Part shown: positions 44,455 through 54,479 of the stretch, one piece after another
Numbering within the stretch: position 1 is the stretch's first letter
How the letters are laid out: every line of letters starts with the position of its first letter
Source of the DNA: Ignavibacteriota bacterium
GTDB taxonomy: Bacteria > Bacteroidota > Ignavibacteria > Ignavibacteriales > Melioribacteraceae
NCBI GenBank assembly: GCA_002698995.1
Contig: PAAX01000019.1
Location: 248,001 to 312,000 of the forward strand
Length of the DNA: 64,000 nt
Direction: 5' to 3'
Translations under genes and position numbers: made by a program
Notes under the pieces: generated by a model
Seen by the model: only the letters and a program-made list of their open reading frames with translations
Database searches by the model: none
Told to the model about the DNA's origin: nothing

Positions 44455-45737
44455 CAATCCGTCCTCAAATAAAATTGTAAAATCTTGGTTACTTGTTCGG
44501 TTAAATATTTCCTATCATGTTGAATAACAAAATCCTCCTCGGGAATTGGGAGCATGTTTTTTCTGAAATCGGTATGAATTTTTATCAATTCATTTTTTAT
44601 CTGATCAATATTTTCAGGTTCTGTAATATATGAAGCTTTGTATTCTTCTAAAGCTAATTTTGCTGCTCCTTCAGGAACACATCCTAAAATTGGTTTTCGT
44701 GCTCCCACATATTCAAATAATTTTCCGGGGAGAATTGCATCAATATTTCTTTTTCTTCCAACTTGAAGCCATAAAACATCACTTGATTTAATTTTCTTAA
44801 TTGTTTCATTATGATCGATATATCCGTGGAGTTTTACAAATGGCTCCAATTTAAGTCTTTTTATAAGTTTTTCGTTATGTCTTCCAATAATTCCCACAAA
44901 ATGAAGCTCAAAATTTGCTGCAATATCAGGACGCTCAATTGTTAATTTTTTGAATGCTTCCAAGAAAAATTTCGGAGTGGAATATTCAATAAAATTTCCT
45001 GAATGGGTAATTACCAGCTTTTCTTTCTTTTCTTTTGGTGTGGCAATATTTCTGTCAAAATCTTCTTGATCGAATCCATGACGCATTATAACTACATCAT
45101 CAAAAGATAAAAAGGGATAATTCTGCAGAAGTTTTTCTTTAATCTTTCTATTAGTAACTAAAATTTTATCGGCAGCCTTCAAAGAAAAATATTCAAGATT
45201 CTTGTGTTTATATTTATGATAAGGAGTAGGATACACAGAGAAATAACTACCATACCAAAGATCTCTATAGTCAAAAATTATCGGTATATCGTATTTCTTT
45301 TTGATTTTAGTTATTTCACTAAATGCAGAAAATGGAGGTGCTGTGATAAAAATAGCATCATATTTTCTAGTCGAAACTAATTCTTCAACTTTAATTAAAG
45401 CTTTTTTTGCCCAAGAAATTTTATTATCCGGTATGAAGAATGTCTGCGATAATCTGTTAAAAAGTTTTCTTACCGATTCTCTAGGATATTTGATTGTTCC
45501 AAATTTTTTTAATAAAGAATTCGGATCGAAACCTTCCGTTCTAACAATTTCAATTTCTTTCCCTTCAAGCTCTATTAGAAGAGTATTATCGTGTGCAAAA
45601 TACCCGGTTTTTCCTGTAGTGACTACAGTTGGTCTCCAATTATAATCGGGCATATACTTTACAAATTTCAAAGTACGCTGCACACCGCTTAATCCCATCG
45701 GCGGGAAATAATAACTAACAACAATAACGTTAAACAT
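44454..45737 (-). CDS. Glycosyltransferase, GT-B fold
   Basis: This 427-residue protein looks like a GT4-type (GT-B fold) glycosyltransferase. It starts VVSYYFPPMGLSGVQRTLKFVKYMPDYNWRP with the glycine-rich first loop. The C-terminal half has KLVITHSGNF near 230, HFVGIIGRHNEKLIKRL near 280, and LPGKLFEYVGARKPILGCVPEG near 345, with the E-x-x-x-G-x-x-x-P donor-site pattern. It lacks a signal peptide or membrane segment. The sugar and acceptor are unknown; surface polysaccharide work is likely. It lies between guaB and purD, both purine genes, with gaps of 18 and minus 1 bases, so it is transcribed with them. Confidence 0.85.
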   Translation of the reverse strand: MFNVIVVSYYFPPMGLSGVQRTLKFVKYMPDYNWRPTVVTTGKTGYFAHDNTLLIELEGKEIEIVRTEGFDPNSLLKKFGTIKYPRESVRKLFNRLSQTFFIPDNKISWAKKALIKVEELVSTRKYDAIFITAPPFSAFSEITKIKKKYDIPIIFDYRDLWYGSYFSVYPTPYHKYKHKNLEYFSLKAADKILVTNRKIKEKLLQNYPFLSFDDVVIMRHGFDQEDFDRNIATPKEKKEKLVITHSGNFIEYSTPKFFLEAFKKLTIERPDIAANFELHFVGIIGRHNEKLIKRLKLEPFVKLHGYIDHNETIKKIKSSDVLWLQVGRKRNIDAILPGKLFEYVGARKPILGCVPEGAAKLALEEYKASYITEPENIDQIKNELIKIHTDFRKNMLPIPEEDFVIQHDRKYLTEQVTKILQFYLRTD

Positions 45738-45755
45738 AATTTATCCGAAAAAGAA

Positions 45756-47237
45756 TTATTTACTATACTTTGAATGATAATTAGGTGATTCTTCAGTAAT
45801 TAAAACATCATGCGGATGACTTTCTCTTAAACCAGCACCCGTTATTTTTACAAATCTAGTTTTAGTCTTAAGTTCTTCAATTGTTTTAACACCGCAATAA
45901 CCCATTGCTGCCCTTAATCCACCAATAAACTGATAAACCGTATCAGATAAAGGTCCTTTATAAGGAACTCTTCCTTCAACACCTTCTGGAACTAACTTTT
46001 TAATATCATCTTCAGCATCTTGAAAATATCTATCTTTACTACCTTTTTTCATAGCACCCAAAGAACCCATTCCTCTGTATACTTTAAAGCTTCTTCCTTC
46101 ATAAAGAACTTTTTCACCTGGAGTTTCATCAACACCGGCAAACATACCGCCAATCATAACAGTATCAGCTCCAGCAGCTAATGCTTTAGGAACATCACCG
46201 GTCTGTTTTATTCCACCATCAGCAATAATCGGAATTCCTTTAGCTTTAAGAGCTTTATAAACTTCAATAACAGCACTAACTTGCGGAACTCCAACTCCGG
46301 CTACGACTCTAGTTGTACAAATAGAACCGGCGCCAATACCAACTTTTACAGCATCAACTCCGCATTTTACCAAATCTAATGCTGCCTCTTTAGTTACAAT
46401 ATTTCCGGCAATCAGTTGTATATCTTTATATTTCTTTCGAATCGCTTTTATAGTTTTTAGAACTCCTTCTGAATGACCGTGTGCAGTATCAACAATAATA
46501 ACATCCGCATTCGATTTTACCAAAGCTTCAACTCTATCAAAAGTATCGGAAGAAACTCCAACTGCAGCCCCTACTCTCAATCTTCCTAAATTATCTTTGC
46601 AAGCATTCGGAAATTTTTTCTTTTTCGAAATATCTTTGAATGTTATTAATCCTTGTAAAACACCATTCTTATCTACAACAGGAAGTTTTTCTATTCTGTA
46701 TTTTTGCAATAATATTTCTGCCTTTTCCAATGTAGTACCAACTGGAGCAGTTCTTAAATTTTCTTTTGTCATTAAATCTTTAACAGGTTGATTAAGATTA
46801 TACTCAAATCTAAGATCACGATTTGTTAATATTCCAATCAGCTTATTATTATTATCAACTATAGGAATACCGCTTATTCTATACTTTCCCATTAATTGTT
46901 CTGCTTCTGAAATTGTAGCTTCCGGACCTAATGTTATTGGATTGTGAATCATTCCGCTTTCAGATCTCTTTACTTTATCAACTTCTTCTGCTTGTTGTTC
47001 AACAGTAAGGTTCTTGTGAATGATGCCAATTCCTCCTTGCGCAGCCATAGCAATAGCCATAGCGGATTCTGTAACAGTATCCATTGCTGCAGAAAGGAAA
47101 GGAATATTAAGCATAATTTCATTTGTTAATCTTGCACTTATATCTGTTTCTCTTGGTAAAACAGATGATTGTGCCGGAAGTAAAAGAACATCATCAAAAG
47201 TAATTCCTTCGTATAAAATCTTTTCATCAATTTTCAT
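45756..47237 (-). CDS. guaB: Inosine-5'-monophosphate dehydrogenase
   Basis: GuaB oxidises IMP to XMP with NAD, the committed step to GMP. The 493-residue protein has the start [19 protein letters not shown], two CBS domains at about 95-205 (with [11 protein letters not shown] and [10 protein letters not shown]), and the catalytic cysteine in [18 protein letters not shown] near 305. The C-terminal flap ([28 protein letters not shown]) is complete. AGAGG precedes the ATG. It is 18 bases ahead of the glycosyltransferase gene, and a terminator separates it from gcdH upstream. Confidence 0.96.
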   Translation of the reverse strand: MKIDEKILYEGITFDDVLLLPAQSSVLPRETDISARLTNEIMLNIPFLSAAMDTVTESAMAIAMAAQGGIGIIHKNLTVEQQAEEVDKVKRSESGMIHNPITLGPEATISEAEQLMGKYRISGIPIVDNNNKLIGILTNRDLRFEYNLNQPVKDLMTKENLRTAPVGTTLEKAEILLQKYRIEKLPVVDKNGVLQGLITFKDISKKKKFPNACKDNLGRLRVGAAVGVSSDTFDRVEALVKSNADVIIVDTAHGHSEGVLKTIKAIRKKYKDIQLIAGNIVTKEAALDLVKCGVDAVKVGIGAGSICTTRVVAGVGVPQVSAVIEVYKALKAKGIPIIADGGIKQTGDVPKALAAGADTVMIGGMFAGVDETPGEKVLYEGRSFKVYRGMGSLGAMKKGSKDRYFQDAEDDIKKLVPEGVEGRVPYKGPLSDTVYQFIGGLRAAMGYCGVKTIEELKTKTRFVKITGAGLRESHPHDVLITEESPNYHSKYSK

Positions 47238-47259
47238 TAAGAACCTCTTAAAATTAAAA

Positions 47260-47277
47260 AGACCACAAAAGTGGTCT
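47260..47277 (-). terminator. Intrinsic terminator after gcdH
   Basis: A 7-bp stem (AGACCAC at 47260-47266, GTGGTCT at 47271-47277) with an AAAA loop on the plus strand is followed, on the minus strand, by TTTTT and more T-rich sequence. It starts 9 bases after the gcdH stop and separates it from guaB. Confidence 0.8.
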
Positions 47278-47285
47278 CAATTTAT

Positions 47286-48455
47286 TTATTCAAAAGCCGG
47301 AATTCCGGTAATATCCTCACCTATAATTAAAGTATGCATTTCGTGCGTACCTTCATAAGTCTTAACCGATTCAAGATTAGCAGCATGACGCATAATAGGA
47401 TATTCTGCTAAAATTCCATTTGCTCCATGTATTTCTCTAGACATTCTTGCAATATCCAAAGATACTTCGCAGTTATTTCTTTTTGCCATAGAAATTTGCG
47501 TATGTTTTACTTTTCCTTGGTCTTTTAAAATTGCAAGTCTGTGATTCATCAACTGAGCTTTAGTAATTTCGTTTGCCATTTGAACTAATTTTTGCTGAGT
47601 TAATTGATACCCTGCAATTGGTCTGCTGAATTGTACTCTAGATTTTGCATAATTAAGTGCAGAATCATAACAAGCCATTGCAGCACCAATTACACCCCAA
47701 GCAATTCCATATCTAGCTTGATTTAAACACATCAGTGGTGATTTCAATCCATCACTTCCAGGTAATAAATTTGATTCGGGAACAAATACATCTTGAAAAA
47801 TAAGCTCAGATGTTACAGATGCTCTTAGTGAATGTTTTCCTTTCATTTCGGGAGCAGAAAAACCTTGCATTCCCTTTTCAACTAAAAATCCTTTAACTTT
47901 GCCTTCAAGTTTTGCCCATACAACAGCAACATCGGCTAAAGTACCGTTTGTAATCCACATTTTGGCACCATTAATTACATAACCGCCGTCAACCTTTTTA
48001 GCAGTTGTAATCATTCCGCCCGGATTTGAGCCAAAGTCTGGTTCAGTCAATCCAAAGCAGCCTATTTTTTCGCCTAAAGCCAGTTTAGGAAGCCAATTTT
48101 GTTTTTGTTCTTCACTACCAAAAGCAAAAATAGGATACATTACTAATCCGGATTGAACAGAAGCAAAACTTCTAACACCGCTGTCTCCGCGTTCCAGTTC
48201 CTGCATAACTAGTCCATATGCAACATTGTTTAAACCTGCACATCCATATTCCTGAGGTAAAGTTAAACCAAAAACTCCTAGTTCACCCAACTGTGGAATT
48301 AAATCCATTGGAAATGTGCCATCTAAATAATGCTGTTCTATTACCGGCAGGACTTTCTCGTCAACAAATTCTCTTACTGAATCTCGAACCATTTTTTCTT
48401 CTTCAGTTAAGAGTGATTCTATATCAAAATAATCTATTCCTTTGAAACTACTCAT
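47286..48455 (-). CDS. gcdH: Acyl-CoA dehydrogenase, glutaryl-CoA dehydrogenase type
   Basis: This 389-residue flavoprotein matches glutaryl-CoA dehydrogenase. It reads GLTEPDFGSNPGGM near 135 (with the S-N-P of this branch in place of the more common D-A-G-S-D), SLRASVTSELIFQDVFVPE near 215, and RYGIAWGVIGAAMACYDSAL near 245. The C-terminus YEGTHEMHTLIIGEDITG carries the catalytic glutamate (E of YEGTHE). The enzyme converts glutaryl-CoA to crotonyl-CoA in lysine and tryptophan breakdown. GAAGGG precedes the ATG. It has its own terminator, so it is a single-gene unit. The exact substrate is inferred from motif style. Confidence 0.85.
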   Translation of the reverse strand: MSSFKGIDYFDIESLLTEEEKMVRDSVREFVDEKVLPVIEQHYLDGTFPMDLIPQLGELGVFGLTLPQEYGCAGLNNVAYGLVMQELERGDSGVRSFASVQSGLVMYPIFAFGSEEQKQNWLPKLALGEKIGCFGLTEPDFGSNPGGMITTAKKVDGGYVINGAKMWITNGTLADVAVVWAKLEGKVKGFLVEKGMQGFSAPEMKGKHSLRASVTSELIFQDVFVPESNLLPGSDGLKSPLMCLNQARYGIAWGVIGAAMACYDSALNYAKSRVQFSRPIAGYQLTQQKLVQMANEITKAQLMNHRLAILKDQGKVKHTQISMAKRNNCEVSLDIARMSREIHGANGILAEYPIMRHAANLESVKTYEGTHEMHTLIIGEDITGIPAFE

Positions 48456-48592
48456 CTAAAAATCCCTTCAATTTTTAGCTAATAAAATTACTGATTTTCT
48501 TTTATTAATACTACTTAGAAGTGAGATTTAACTACAAATTTGATTTAATAACCAATAACAATAAAACTTAGTTTCCAGAATCTTTTTGAATA

Positions 48593-49222
48593 CTATAATT
48601 TATCCTGATATTCTTTTGTGATTCTATCTATTACATTTTTTGAGTCTTCAAAATCAAATCCTTTTCTTACAAGAAAACCGAACAACTTTTGTTTTACTTT
48701 GTAGATGTCATCTTCTTTTTTAATAATAGAGTTTAGTTTTTTTGAAGTGATTTCAATAAGATAATCTTCTTCAGTTTTAATATTTATTGCGAATTCTATT
48801 TTGGGGAGTATTTCTTTTGATATTCCTTTTCTGAACAACTCATTTTTTATTCGATTCCAGCCATATTTTTTTAATCTCATTTCGGAATATCTGACGGCAA
48901 AATCGAAATCGTTTATATACCCTTTATTTCTTAATTCAGAAACAACTCTATTTATAGCTGGTAATGAATACTCTTTTCTTTTCAGTTTTTTAACCAACTC
49001 AGCTTCAGAATTTGCCCTTCGTGTAAGGATTCTGAAAGCTGAGTTTTTTATTCTTAAATATTCATCTTCTTTTTTAATCTTTTCAAGTTCTACAGAATCA
49101 ATCGGTTTATCTACAAATAAATTTAGGTTAATAATTACATCTTTATGAATATTGATAAATTCATTATTATCAAAATAAATATCACAGTAGATTTTTTTAA
49201 CTCTTATAGAACTTATCTTCAT
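48593..49222 (-). CDS. recX: RecA regulator RecX
   Basis: RecX binds RecA filaments and limits their growth. This 209-residue protein is longer than the E. coli form but has the three-helix repeats typical of the family: NSAFRILTRRANSEAELVKKLK near 60, INDFDFAVRYSEMRLKKYGWNRIKNEL near 100, and VKQKLFGFLVRKGFDFEDSK near 175. The first 55 residues (IRVKKIYCDIYFDNNEFIN) form a beta-rich extension. It lies 4 bases after recA, the usual arrangement, which supports the call. The gap from 48456 to 48592 upstream of gcdH is AT-rich and shows nothing clear. Confidence 0.9.
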   Translation of the reverse strand: MKISSIRVKKIYCDIYFDNNEFINIHKDVIINLNLFVDKPIDSVELEKIKKEDEYLRIKNSAFRILTRRANSEAELVKKLKRKEYSLPAINRVVSELRNKGYINDFDFAVRYSEMRLKKYGWNRIKNELFRKGISKEILPKIEFAINIKTEEDYLIEITSKKLNSIIKKEDDIYKVKQKLFGFLVRKGFDFEDSKNVIDRITKEYQDKL

Positions 49223-49226
49223 TCAT

Positions 49227-50288
49227 TTATTTCTTTTTAGATTTTATTTCAGTTTCCACTGCTGGAACTTCTTCAGTTTTAGCAGCTTCTTCCTCAATCA
49301 TACCAAGAGCCTTTTTAACCTGAATTTCTAGATCTTTCAACATTTCAGGATTTTCACTTAAACTATTTCTGAATTGTTCTCTGCCTTGGAATCTATCTTC
49401 ACCAAAAGTAAACCAAGCTCCACCTTTTTTGATGATATTCTTATCAACACCAAGATCGATTAAATCACCAATTTTGCTGATACCTTCATTGTACATAATA
49501 TCAAATTCAACCTGCTTAAACGGCGGGGCAACTTTGTTTTTAACTACCTTAACTTTTGTTCTGGCACCAAGAACGTCTTCGCCAACTTTTATTGCAGAGA
49601 CTCTTCTAATGTCTAAACGAACTGATGAATAAAACTTAAGAGCATTACCTCCGGTTGTGGTTTCCGGATTTCCAAACATAACACCAATTTTGCTTCTCAA
49701 CTGGTTGGTAAAAATAACACAAGTTTTTGATCTGCTTACAGCGCCGGTAATTTTTCTTAATGCTTGTGACATTAATCTTGCCTGAACACCCATTTGCGGA
49801 TCACCCATATCCCCTTCAATTTCAGAACGAGGAACTAAAGCTGCAACTGAGTCAATTACAATAACATCTAATGCGTTACTTCTTACTAATGTATCAACAA
49901 TTTCCAAAGCCTGCTCGCCATAATCAGGTTGAGACAAAAGAAGATTCTGCACATCAACACCAAGTCTTTTTGCGTACTGAGTATCGAGTGCATGTTCCGC
50001 ATCAATAAAGGCTACAATTCCACCGGCTTTTTGTGCTTCAGCTAAAATGTGAAGACAAACTGTAGTTTTACCACTTGATTCAGGACCGAAGATTTCAATT
50101 ATTCTTCCTCTCGGTACACCACCGATGCCAATTGCATAATCCAAAGAAACACTTCCGGTTGAAATTGCATCTACTTTAGCAATTACCCCATCTCCTAATT
50201 TCATAATGGAGCCTTTACCATAGGATTTTTCAATGTTGTGAATTGTATCTTCTAAAATTTTAAGGCGTTGTTCTTTATCAGCAGCCAT
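49227..50288 (-). CDS. recA: Recombinase RecA
   Basis: RecA forms ATP-dependent filaments on single-stranded DNA for homologous recombination and repair signalling. The 353-residue protein has the family start, Walker A GPESSGKT at 68-75, [19 protein letters not shown] near 143, and the DNA-binding loop [14 protein letters not shown] near 170. It ends with an acidic tail rich in Glu followed by KSKKK. It is complete. A GGAGG-type site (AAAGGAGGAAAG) precedes the ATG. It is transcribed with thpR, cinA and others upstream and recX downstream. No SOS-type operator is seen directly upstream, because the gene is internal to the run. Confidence 0.97.
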   Translation of the reverse strand: MAADKEQRLKILEDTIHNIEKSYGKGSIMKLGDGVIAKVDAISTGSVSLDYAIGIGGVPRGRIIEIFGPESSGKTTVCLHILAEAQKAGGIVAFIDAEHALDTQYAKRLGVDVQNLLLSQPDYGEQALEIVDTLVRSNALDVIVIDSVAALVPRSEIEGDMGDPQMGVQARLMSQALRKITGAVSRSKTCVIFTNQLRSKIGVMFGNPETTTGGNALKFYSSVRLDIRRVSAIKVGEDVLGARTKVKVVKNKVAPPFKQVEFDIMYNEGISKIGDLIDLGVDKNIIKKGGAWFTFGEDRFQGREQFRNSLSENPEMLKDLEIQVKKALGMIEEEAAKTEEVPAVETEIKSKKK

Positions 50289-50299
50289 CTTTCCTCCTT

Positions 50300-50848
50300 T
50301 TATATATTAAAACTTTTTAATTCGGCATAAACCGAACCACTTTTTTTCAAAAAACTTTCGTACAATTTAATTTGAAATGGAATAAAAACAAGCTCATTTA
50401 AATCTCCTTTTTTGAATTGATCAATTAATTCTTGAGGAAAATTGTTCTTTATTCTCAATAAAGTTAAATGAGGGTTAAATTTTCTCTTCTCTTTTTCAAA
50501 ACCAATTTTATTTAATTTATCTTCTAAGATACTAACAAAACTGCTTAATGAATTATTCTCCTTAATTCCAATCCAAAGGATTGCAGGTAAGTTATTTCTG
50601 AAGAAGAAACCGAATTTTGTAAGTTCAATTTTAGAAAGCTTATTGTCTTTTATTACCTGTTCAATTACAGATTCTATTTCATTTATTTTATCAGATTCAA
50701 CATCTCCTAAAAACTTTAATGTTAGATGAAGCTTTTCCTTTGGTTCCCATCTGTAAATATTTGTATTTACAATTCTATTTCTTTTCTCAATAATTGCATC
50801 TAAAATTTCAGAAGGAAATTCTAATGCAATAAAGAGTCTTTTAGTCAT
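50300..50848 (-). CDS. thpR: RNA 2',3'-cyclic phosphodiesterase
   Basis: ThpR is a 2H phosphoesterase that opens 2',3'-cyclic ends of RNA. The 182-residue protein has two H-x-T motifs, [10 protein letters not shown] near residue 40 and HLTLLRI near 125, plus [12 protein letters not shown] at the start, all typical. I chose ATG 50848, where GGA lies about 8 bases upstream; the upstream in-frame start at 50860 lies deeper within cinA. The coding region overlaps cinA by 8 bases. The cinA-thpR-recA order is common in bacteria. Confidence 0.92.
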   Translation of the reverse strand: MTKRLFIALEFPSEILDAIIEKRNRIVNTNIYRWEPKEKLHLTLKFLGDVESDKINEIESVIEQVIKDNKLSKIELTKFGFFFRNNLPAILWIGIKENNSLSSFVSILEDKLNKIGFEKEKRKFNPHLTLLRIKNNFPQELIDQFKKGDLNELVFIPFQIKLYESFLKKSGSVYAELKSFNI

Positions 50849-52094
50849 TTGGTATTCCAAGTAAAAATCTTCTTAACATTTCAAGTGCTGCTTGTGAAGT
50901 TCTATCTTTGTTTAGTAATCTATTATCACCAAATTTAAATTCTTTTGCTGTTACAACAGAATTATCACAAACTCCAATATAAACCAAACCGATTGGTTTA
51001 TCTGCAGAACCTCCGCCCGGACCCATAATTCCGGTTACAGCAAGACCTAAATCCGTTCCGCTTACAGCCCTTATTCCTTCTGCCATTTGTTGTGCAACTT
51101 GCAGACTAACAGCACCAAATTCAGCAATAGCATCTTCACTTACATTTAAGTGTTCTACTTTTGCACCGTTGCTGTATGTAATTAAACCTCTTTCAAAAAA
51201 TGCCGAACTGCCGGGAATATTAGTTAATCTATTTGAAATTAATCCCCCTGTACATGATTCAGCTACAGAAAGCTTCAATCCTCTATCAACAAGTAATTTT
51301 GCAATTACTTCTTCAAGTGAATCGTTATTTTTTCCGTACACATATCTGCCGACTAAACTTCTAATTTTCTGCTCAATTTCTAAAAGTTTATTTGAAGCTT
51401 CCTCTTCAGTTTTTCCTTTTGAAGTTATTCTCATTTTAACTCCAAACTGGTTTGGCAGAAATGCAAGTCTAGAGCCGTTAAGTAATTCGTCTATATCACC
51501 AAGTCTTTGATATAAAAAAGATTCCGGAATTCCGGTTGTGAGAAGATTTAATGTTTTGGAGGTCTCAACTTTTACAGAATTCAATTCACTTAAAGCAGGT
51601 ATTACATTTTCCTCAAGCATATAGTGCATTTCAAAAGGAACTCCCGGCATTGCTACAAAAACTTTTCCTTCTTTTTCAATATAAATTCCGGGTGCGGTAC
51701 CATTTGGATTTCTAATAGCTTTTGCAATTTTAGGAATGAGTGCCTGCTCTTCATTTATTTTTGTGATTTCTCTTCCTCGTTTAATGAATAATTCTTTTAC
51801 ATCGCTTAGAATCGATTCATTCATCACAAGTTCGGAATTGAAAAATTCAGAGATACATTTTTTGGTTACATCATCGTGTGTTGGACCTAATCCGCCTGTA
51901 ACAATAATTACATCAGCTTTGCTGAAAGCTTCCTTGAATTCATCAATAATTATATTATGATCATCAGCTATAACCGTCGACTTGATAACTTGAACATCAA
52001 TTTCAGTAAGTTTTTCACCTATAAAAGAGACATTAGTATTAACTGTTTGTCCAATTAATATCTCATCTCCTATTGTAATTAAATATGCTTTCAT
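50841..52094 (-). CDS. cinA: CinA: competence/damage-inducible, nicotinamide-nucleotide amidase
   Basis: CinA is a two-domain enzyme. The N-terminal MoCo-binding-like domain (1 to about 170) starts MKAYLITIGDEILIGQTVNTN and includes TGGLGPTHDDVT; it has ADP-ribose pyrophosphatase activity in some homologues. The C-terminal domain (about 255-417) has AESCTGGLISNRLTNIPGSS and GIMGPGGGSADKPIGLVY, which is the nicotinamide mononucleotide deamidase of NAD salvage. I chose ATG 52094, with AAGGA about 5 bases upstream; a longer start at 52112 is not supported. It lies between pgpA and thpR. Confidence 0.94.
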   Translation of the reverse strand: MKAYLITIGDEILIGQTVNTNVSFIGEKLTEIDVQVIKSTVIADDHNIIIDEFKEAFSKADVIIVTGGLGPTHDDVTKKCISEFFNSELVMNESILSDVKELFIKRGREITKINEEQALIPKIAKAIRNPNGTAPGIYIEKEGKVFVAMPGVPFEMHYMLEENVIPALSELNSVKVETSKTLNLLTTGIPESFLYQRLGDIDELLNGSRLAFLPNQFGVKMRITSKGKTEEEASNKLLEIEQKIRSLVGRYVYGKNNDSLEEVIAKLLVDRGLKLSVAESCTGGLISNRLTNIPGSSAFFERGLITYSNGAKVEHLNVSEDAIAEFGAVSLQVAQQMAEGIRAVSGTDLGLAVTGIMGPGGGSADKPIGLVYIGVCDNSVVTAKEFKFGDNRLLNKDRTSQAALEMLRRFLLGIPND

Positions 52095-52108
52095 ACATCC
52101 TTCATGTA

Positions 52109-52561
52109 TCAATTAATAATATTGATTATTGCAGTCATTATTATGAGAGTATAAATTCCCGAAATAATATCATCTAACATAATTCCCCATCCCCCTTCTA
52201 TTTTTTCAACTAAATTAGCCGGATAAGGTTTGAGAATATCAAGAATTCTCCAAATTATAAATGCAATCAGTACAAAATAAATTGTTTTTTTTATAAATAG
52301 TAATGAAATCCAAGTTCCTACAACTTCATCTAATGTAAATATTGAAGGATCTTTGCCATGTACTTTTTCGAATTTGCTTCCTAGTAAAACTCCTACTGCA
52401 ATAAATAACGAAATTAAAATCATTAAAAGAAAAGGATTTTCAAATCCCGGAATCATAAATAACAGCATTGCGAGAAAACTTGTATATGTACCGGGCATTT
52501 TCGGTAAATATCCGGTATAGAAAAATGTACCTAATATTTTGTCAAATAAATTAAGCTTCAC
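52109..52561 (-). CDS. pgpA: Phosphatidylglycerophosphatase A
   Basis: PgpA removes phosphate from phosphatidylglycerophosphate to give phosphatidylglycerol at the inner membrane. The 150-residue protein has about four helices and the family's text GTFFYTGYLPKMPGTYTSF at 12-30 and LDEVVGTWISLLF near 77-89. DDIISGIYTLIIM at the end also fits. The GTG start lies inside the end of pgsA with an 11-base overlap. pgsA makes the substrate of PgpA, so the pair forms the complete path to phosphatidylglycerol. Confidence 0.92.
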   Translation of the reverse strand: MKLNLFDKILGTFFYTGYLPKMPGTYTSFLAMLLFMIPGFENPFLLMILISLFIAVGVLLGSKFEKVHGKDPSIFTLDEVVGTWISLLFIKKTIYFVLIAFIIWRILDILKPYPANLVEKIEGGWGIMLDDIISGIYTLIIMTAIINIIN

Positions 52562-53147
52562 CTAAGAATAATTTCCTTATCATTTTTCTATTTTTAACTA
52601 AATATTGAATTCCAGTGTAAAGAGTAAAAATTGTTATCACCAGCATAATATAATAGATGATTTCTTGATTAAACAATAAATCAAATAACCAAGGATTCCA
52701 ATTATAGACCGATTCAATCGTTCTTAAAGTATAAATGATCAACAAGTAATAAAGAAAAAACATTTGAATGAAAGTTTTCCATTGTGCTGATCGGCTAGTG
52801 GCAAAAGATTTCTTTTTTATTTCAGCATATATTCTTAATAAGGTAATTCCCATATCTCTAATAATTATAATAATCACCATCCAAAAAGGAATAACATCAA
52901 TAACTACGAAACCATAGAAAGCAGTAAGAGTAAGAATTTTATCTGCTAGAGGATCAAGAAATTTTCCCCAATCGGTTATATAATTAAATTTGCGGGCAAG
53001 CCATCCGTCATACCAATCAGTAATTGCAGCAATAACAAAAATTACACTAGATATTTGGATCATAACCGGATCGTCTGATAGGAAAAAATATAAAAATATT
53101 GGAGTTAATATTATTCTTAATACAGTAAGTTGATTGGGAAGTACCAT
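52551..53147 (-). CDS. pgsA: Phosphatidylglycerophosphate synthase
   Basis: PgsA transfers the phosphatidyl group from CDP-diacylglycerol to glycerol-3-phosphate. The 198-residue membrane protein has about five to six helices and the CDP-alcohol phosphotransferase signature: D-W-Y-D-G-W-L-A-R at about 42-50, then D-W-G-K-F-L-D-P-L-A-D-K near 59-70, matching DG-x2-AR-x8-G-x3-D-x3-D. Start MVLPNQLTVLRIILTPIFLY is also typical. ATG 53147 is the only good start. It touches the DUF971 gene without a gap and overlaps pgpA by 11 bases. Confidence 0.95.
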   Translation of the reverse strand: MVLPNQLTVLRIILTPIFLYFFLSDDPVMIQISSVIFVIAAITDWYDGWLARKFNYITDWGKFLDPLADKILTLTAFYGFVVIDVIPFWMVIIIIIRDMGITLLRIYAEIKKKSFATSRSAQWKTFIQMFFLYYLLIIYTLRTIESVYNWNPWLFDLLFNQEIIYYIMLVITIFTLYTGIQYLVKNRKMIRKLFLGEA

Positions 53148-53450
53148 TTATTTAACTAACTCTTCAGATAGATTTCTTAATTGTTTGAATTCATAAATGC
53201 CCGTATTATGACCGTCTTTCCATGCTACTGCTAAGGCATAATGTCCGACAATATTCATACTTGTAACCGTTAATTGATCCAATGTAAAAATGGGAATGTA
53301 AGTAGAACTTTGTTCATCTTTTTCAGCTTGGCAAACGGCACAAGGACAATTTCTCCGCAATTTCATTAACTGGATTGTTCCTTCAAAATCATCATCCCAT
53401 TTAATGTATAATTTTTCTTTATCATTAATTTTGATTTTAACAGGACTCAT
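53148..53450 (-). CDS. DUF971 (GBBH-like N-terminal) protein
   Basis: This 100-residue protein matches DUF971, a domain also found at the N-terminus of gamma-butyrobetaine hydroxylase. It has KLYIKWDDDF near residue 13, LRRNCPCAVCQAE at about 32-44 with two cysteines, and VGHYALAVAWKDGHNTGIYEFKQLR in the second half. The stand-alone form has been connected with Fe-S or metal handling, but that is not certain. It abuts both purC (0 bases) and pgsA (0 bases) and is co-transcribed with them. The role is unknown. Confidence 0.85.
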   Translation of the reverse strand: MSPVKIKINDKEKLYIKWDDDFEGTIQLMKLRRNCPCAVCQAEKDEQSSTYIPIFTLDQLTVTSMNIVGHYALAVAWKDGHNTGIYEFKQLRNLSEELVK

Positions 53451-54341
53451 CTAAATCTCAATTCCGGTTAATTGTTTTAAAGCATCTTTGTATTTACTGC
53501 TGGTGTTTGCAATAACATCTTCAGGCAGATCTGGAGCCGGAGGCTGTTTATTAAAATTGATTGACAATAAATAATCTCTTACATACTGTTTATCGTAACT
53601 GTCCTGCGCTCTTCCCTTTTGGTAATTTTCCTTCGGCCAGAATCTGGAAGAATCCGGCGTTAATAATTCATCAATAAGAATTACTTTATTACCCAAAATA
53701 CCAAATTCCATTTTGGTATCTGCAATTATAATTCCTTTTTCTATCGCATAATTATAAGCTTTATTATAAATAGCTAATGCAGTTTCTTCAAGAATATTAT
53801 AGATTTTACTTCCAACCAAATCTTTGGCTTTATCTATTGTAATATTTAAATCATGTTCACCAATTTCAGCCTTTGTAGAAGGAGTAAAAATAGGTTCCGG
53901 AAGTCTTTCAGATTCAACCAATCCTGAAGGAAATTTTATCCCGCAAATTGATTGATATTTTTGATAATCATTCCAGCCGGTACCACTTAAGTAACCTCTT
54001 ACAATACATTCAACAGGAATAAGTTCAGCTTTTTTAACCAGCATCGATCTGTTTTTGAGAATATCCATATAAGGATTGCATTCTTCAGGATATTCATCAA
54101 CATTCATTGTAATAACATGATTATCAATTATGTCTGTAGTAAAATCAAACCAGAATTTAGAGATTTGAGTTAAGATTTCTCCTTTATGGGGAATACCTTG
54201 ATTCATAATTACATCAAATGCAGAAAGTCTGTCTGAGGAAATCATTAAATAGTATTCACCTAAATCGTAAATATCCCTAACTTTGCCGCGCTTGAATAAC
54301 TTTAATCCCTCAAAATTAGTTTGAAGAACTACGTTTTCCAT
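53451..54341 (-). CDS. purC: SAICAR synthetase
   Basis: PurC joins aspartate to CAIR with ATP in purine synthesis. The 296-residue protein has KLFKRGKVRDIYDLG near the start, IECIVRGYLSGTG-like text (VECIVRGYLSGTGW) near 110, and the DTKMEFGI segment near 205. LIDELLTPDSSRFWPK near 223 follows. The roughly 60-residue extra length over the E. coli enzyme fits the long type found in yeast and many bacteria. AAAGGG precedes the ATG. It opens the eight-gene run to recX and is divergent from the transporter at 54480. Confidence 0.95.
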   Translation of the reverse strand: MENVVLQTNFEGLKLFKRGKVRDIYDLGEYYLMISSDRLSAFDVIMNQGIPHKGEILTQISKFWFDFTTDIIDNHVITMNVDEYPEECNPYMDILKNRSMLVKKAELIPVECIVRGYLSGTGWNDYQKYQSICGIKFPSGLVESERLPEPIFTPSTKAEIGEHDLNITIDKAKDLVGSKIYNILEETALAIYNKAYNYAIEKGIIIADTKMEFGILGNKVILIDELLTPDSSRFWPKENYQKGRAQDSYDKQYVRDYLLSINFNKQPPAPDLPEDVIANTSSKYKDALKQLTGIEI

Positions 54342-54479
54342 TTTTATTCCCTTTTAAATTTGATACAGCAATATACTTTAGTGTTACTCATTATTCAACT
54401 TATGATTCGATCTTGCTTGATAAAAGAATAGCCTAAGTTTATATTTAACCTTCTTTTGAACTATAATTAATGAGGATTT

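Noticed and set aside
54462-54467. TATAAT as a promoter of the transporter at 54480
   Set aside because: It ends only 12 bases before the ATG, so a transcript would begin at or after the ribosome site.
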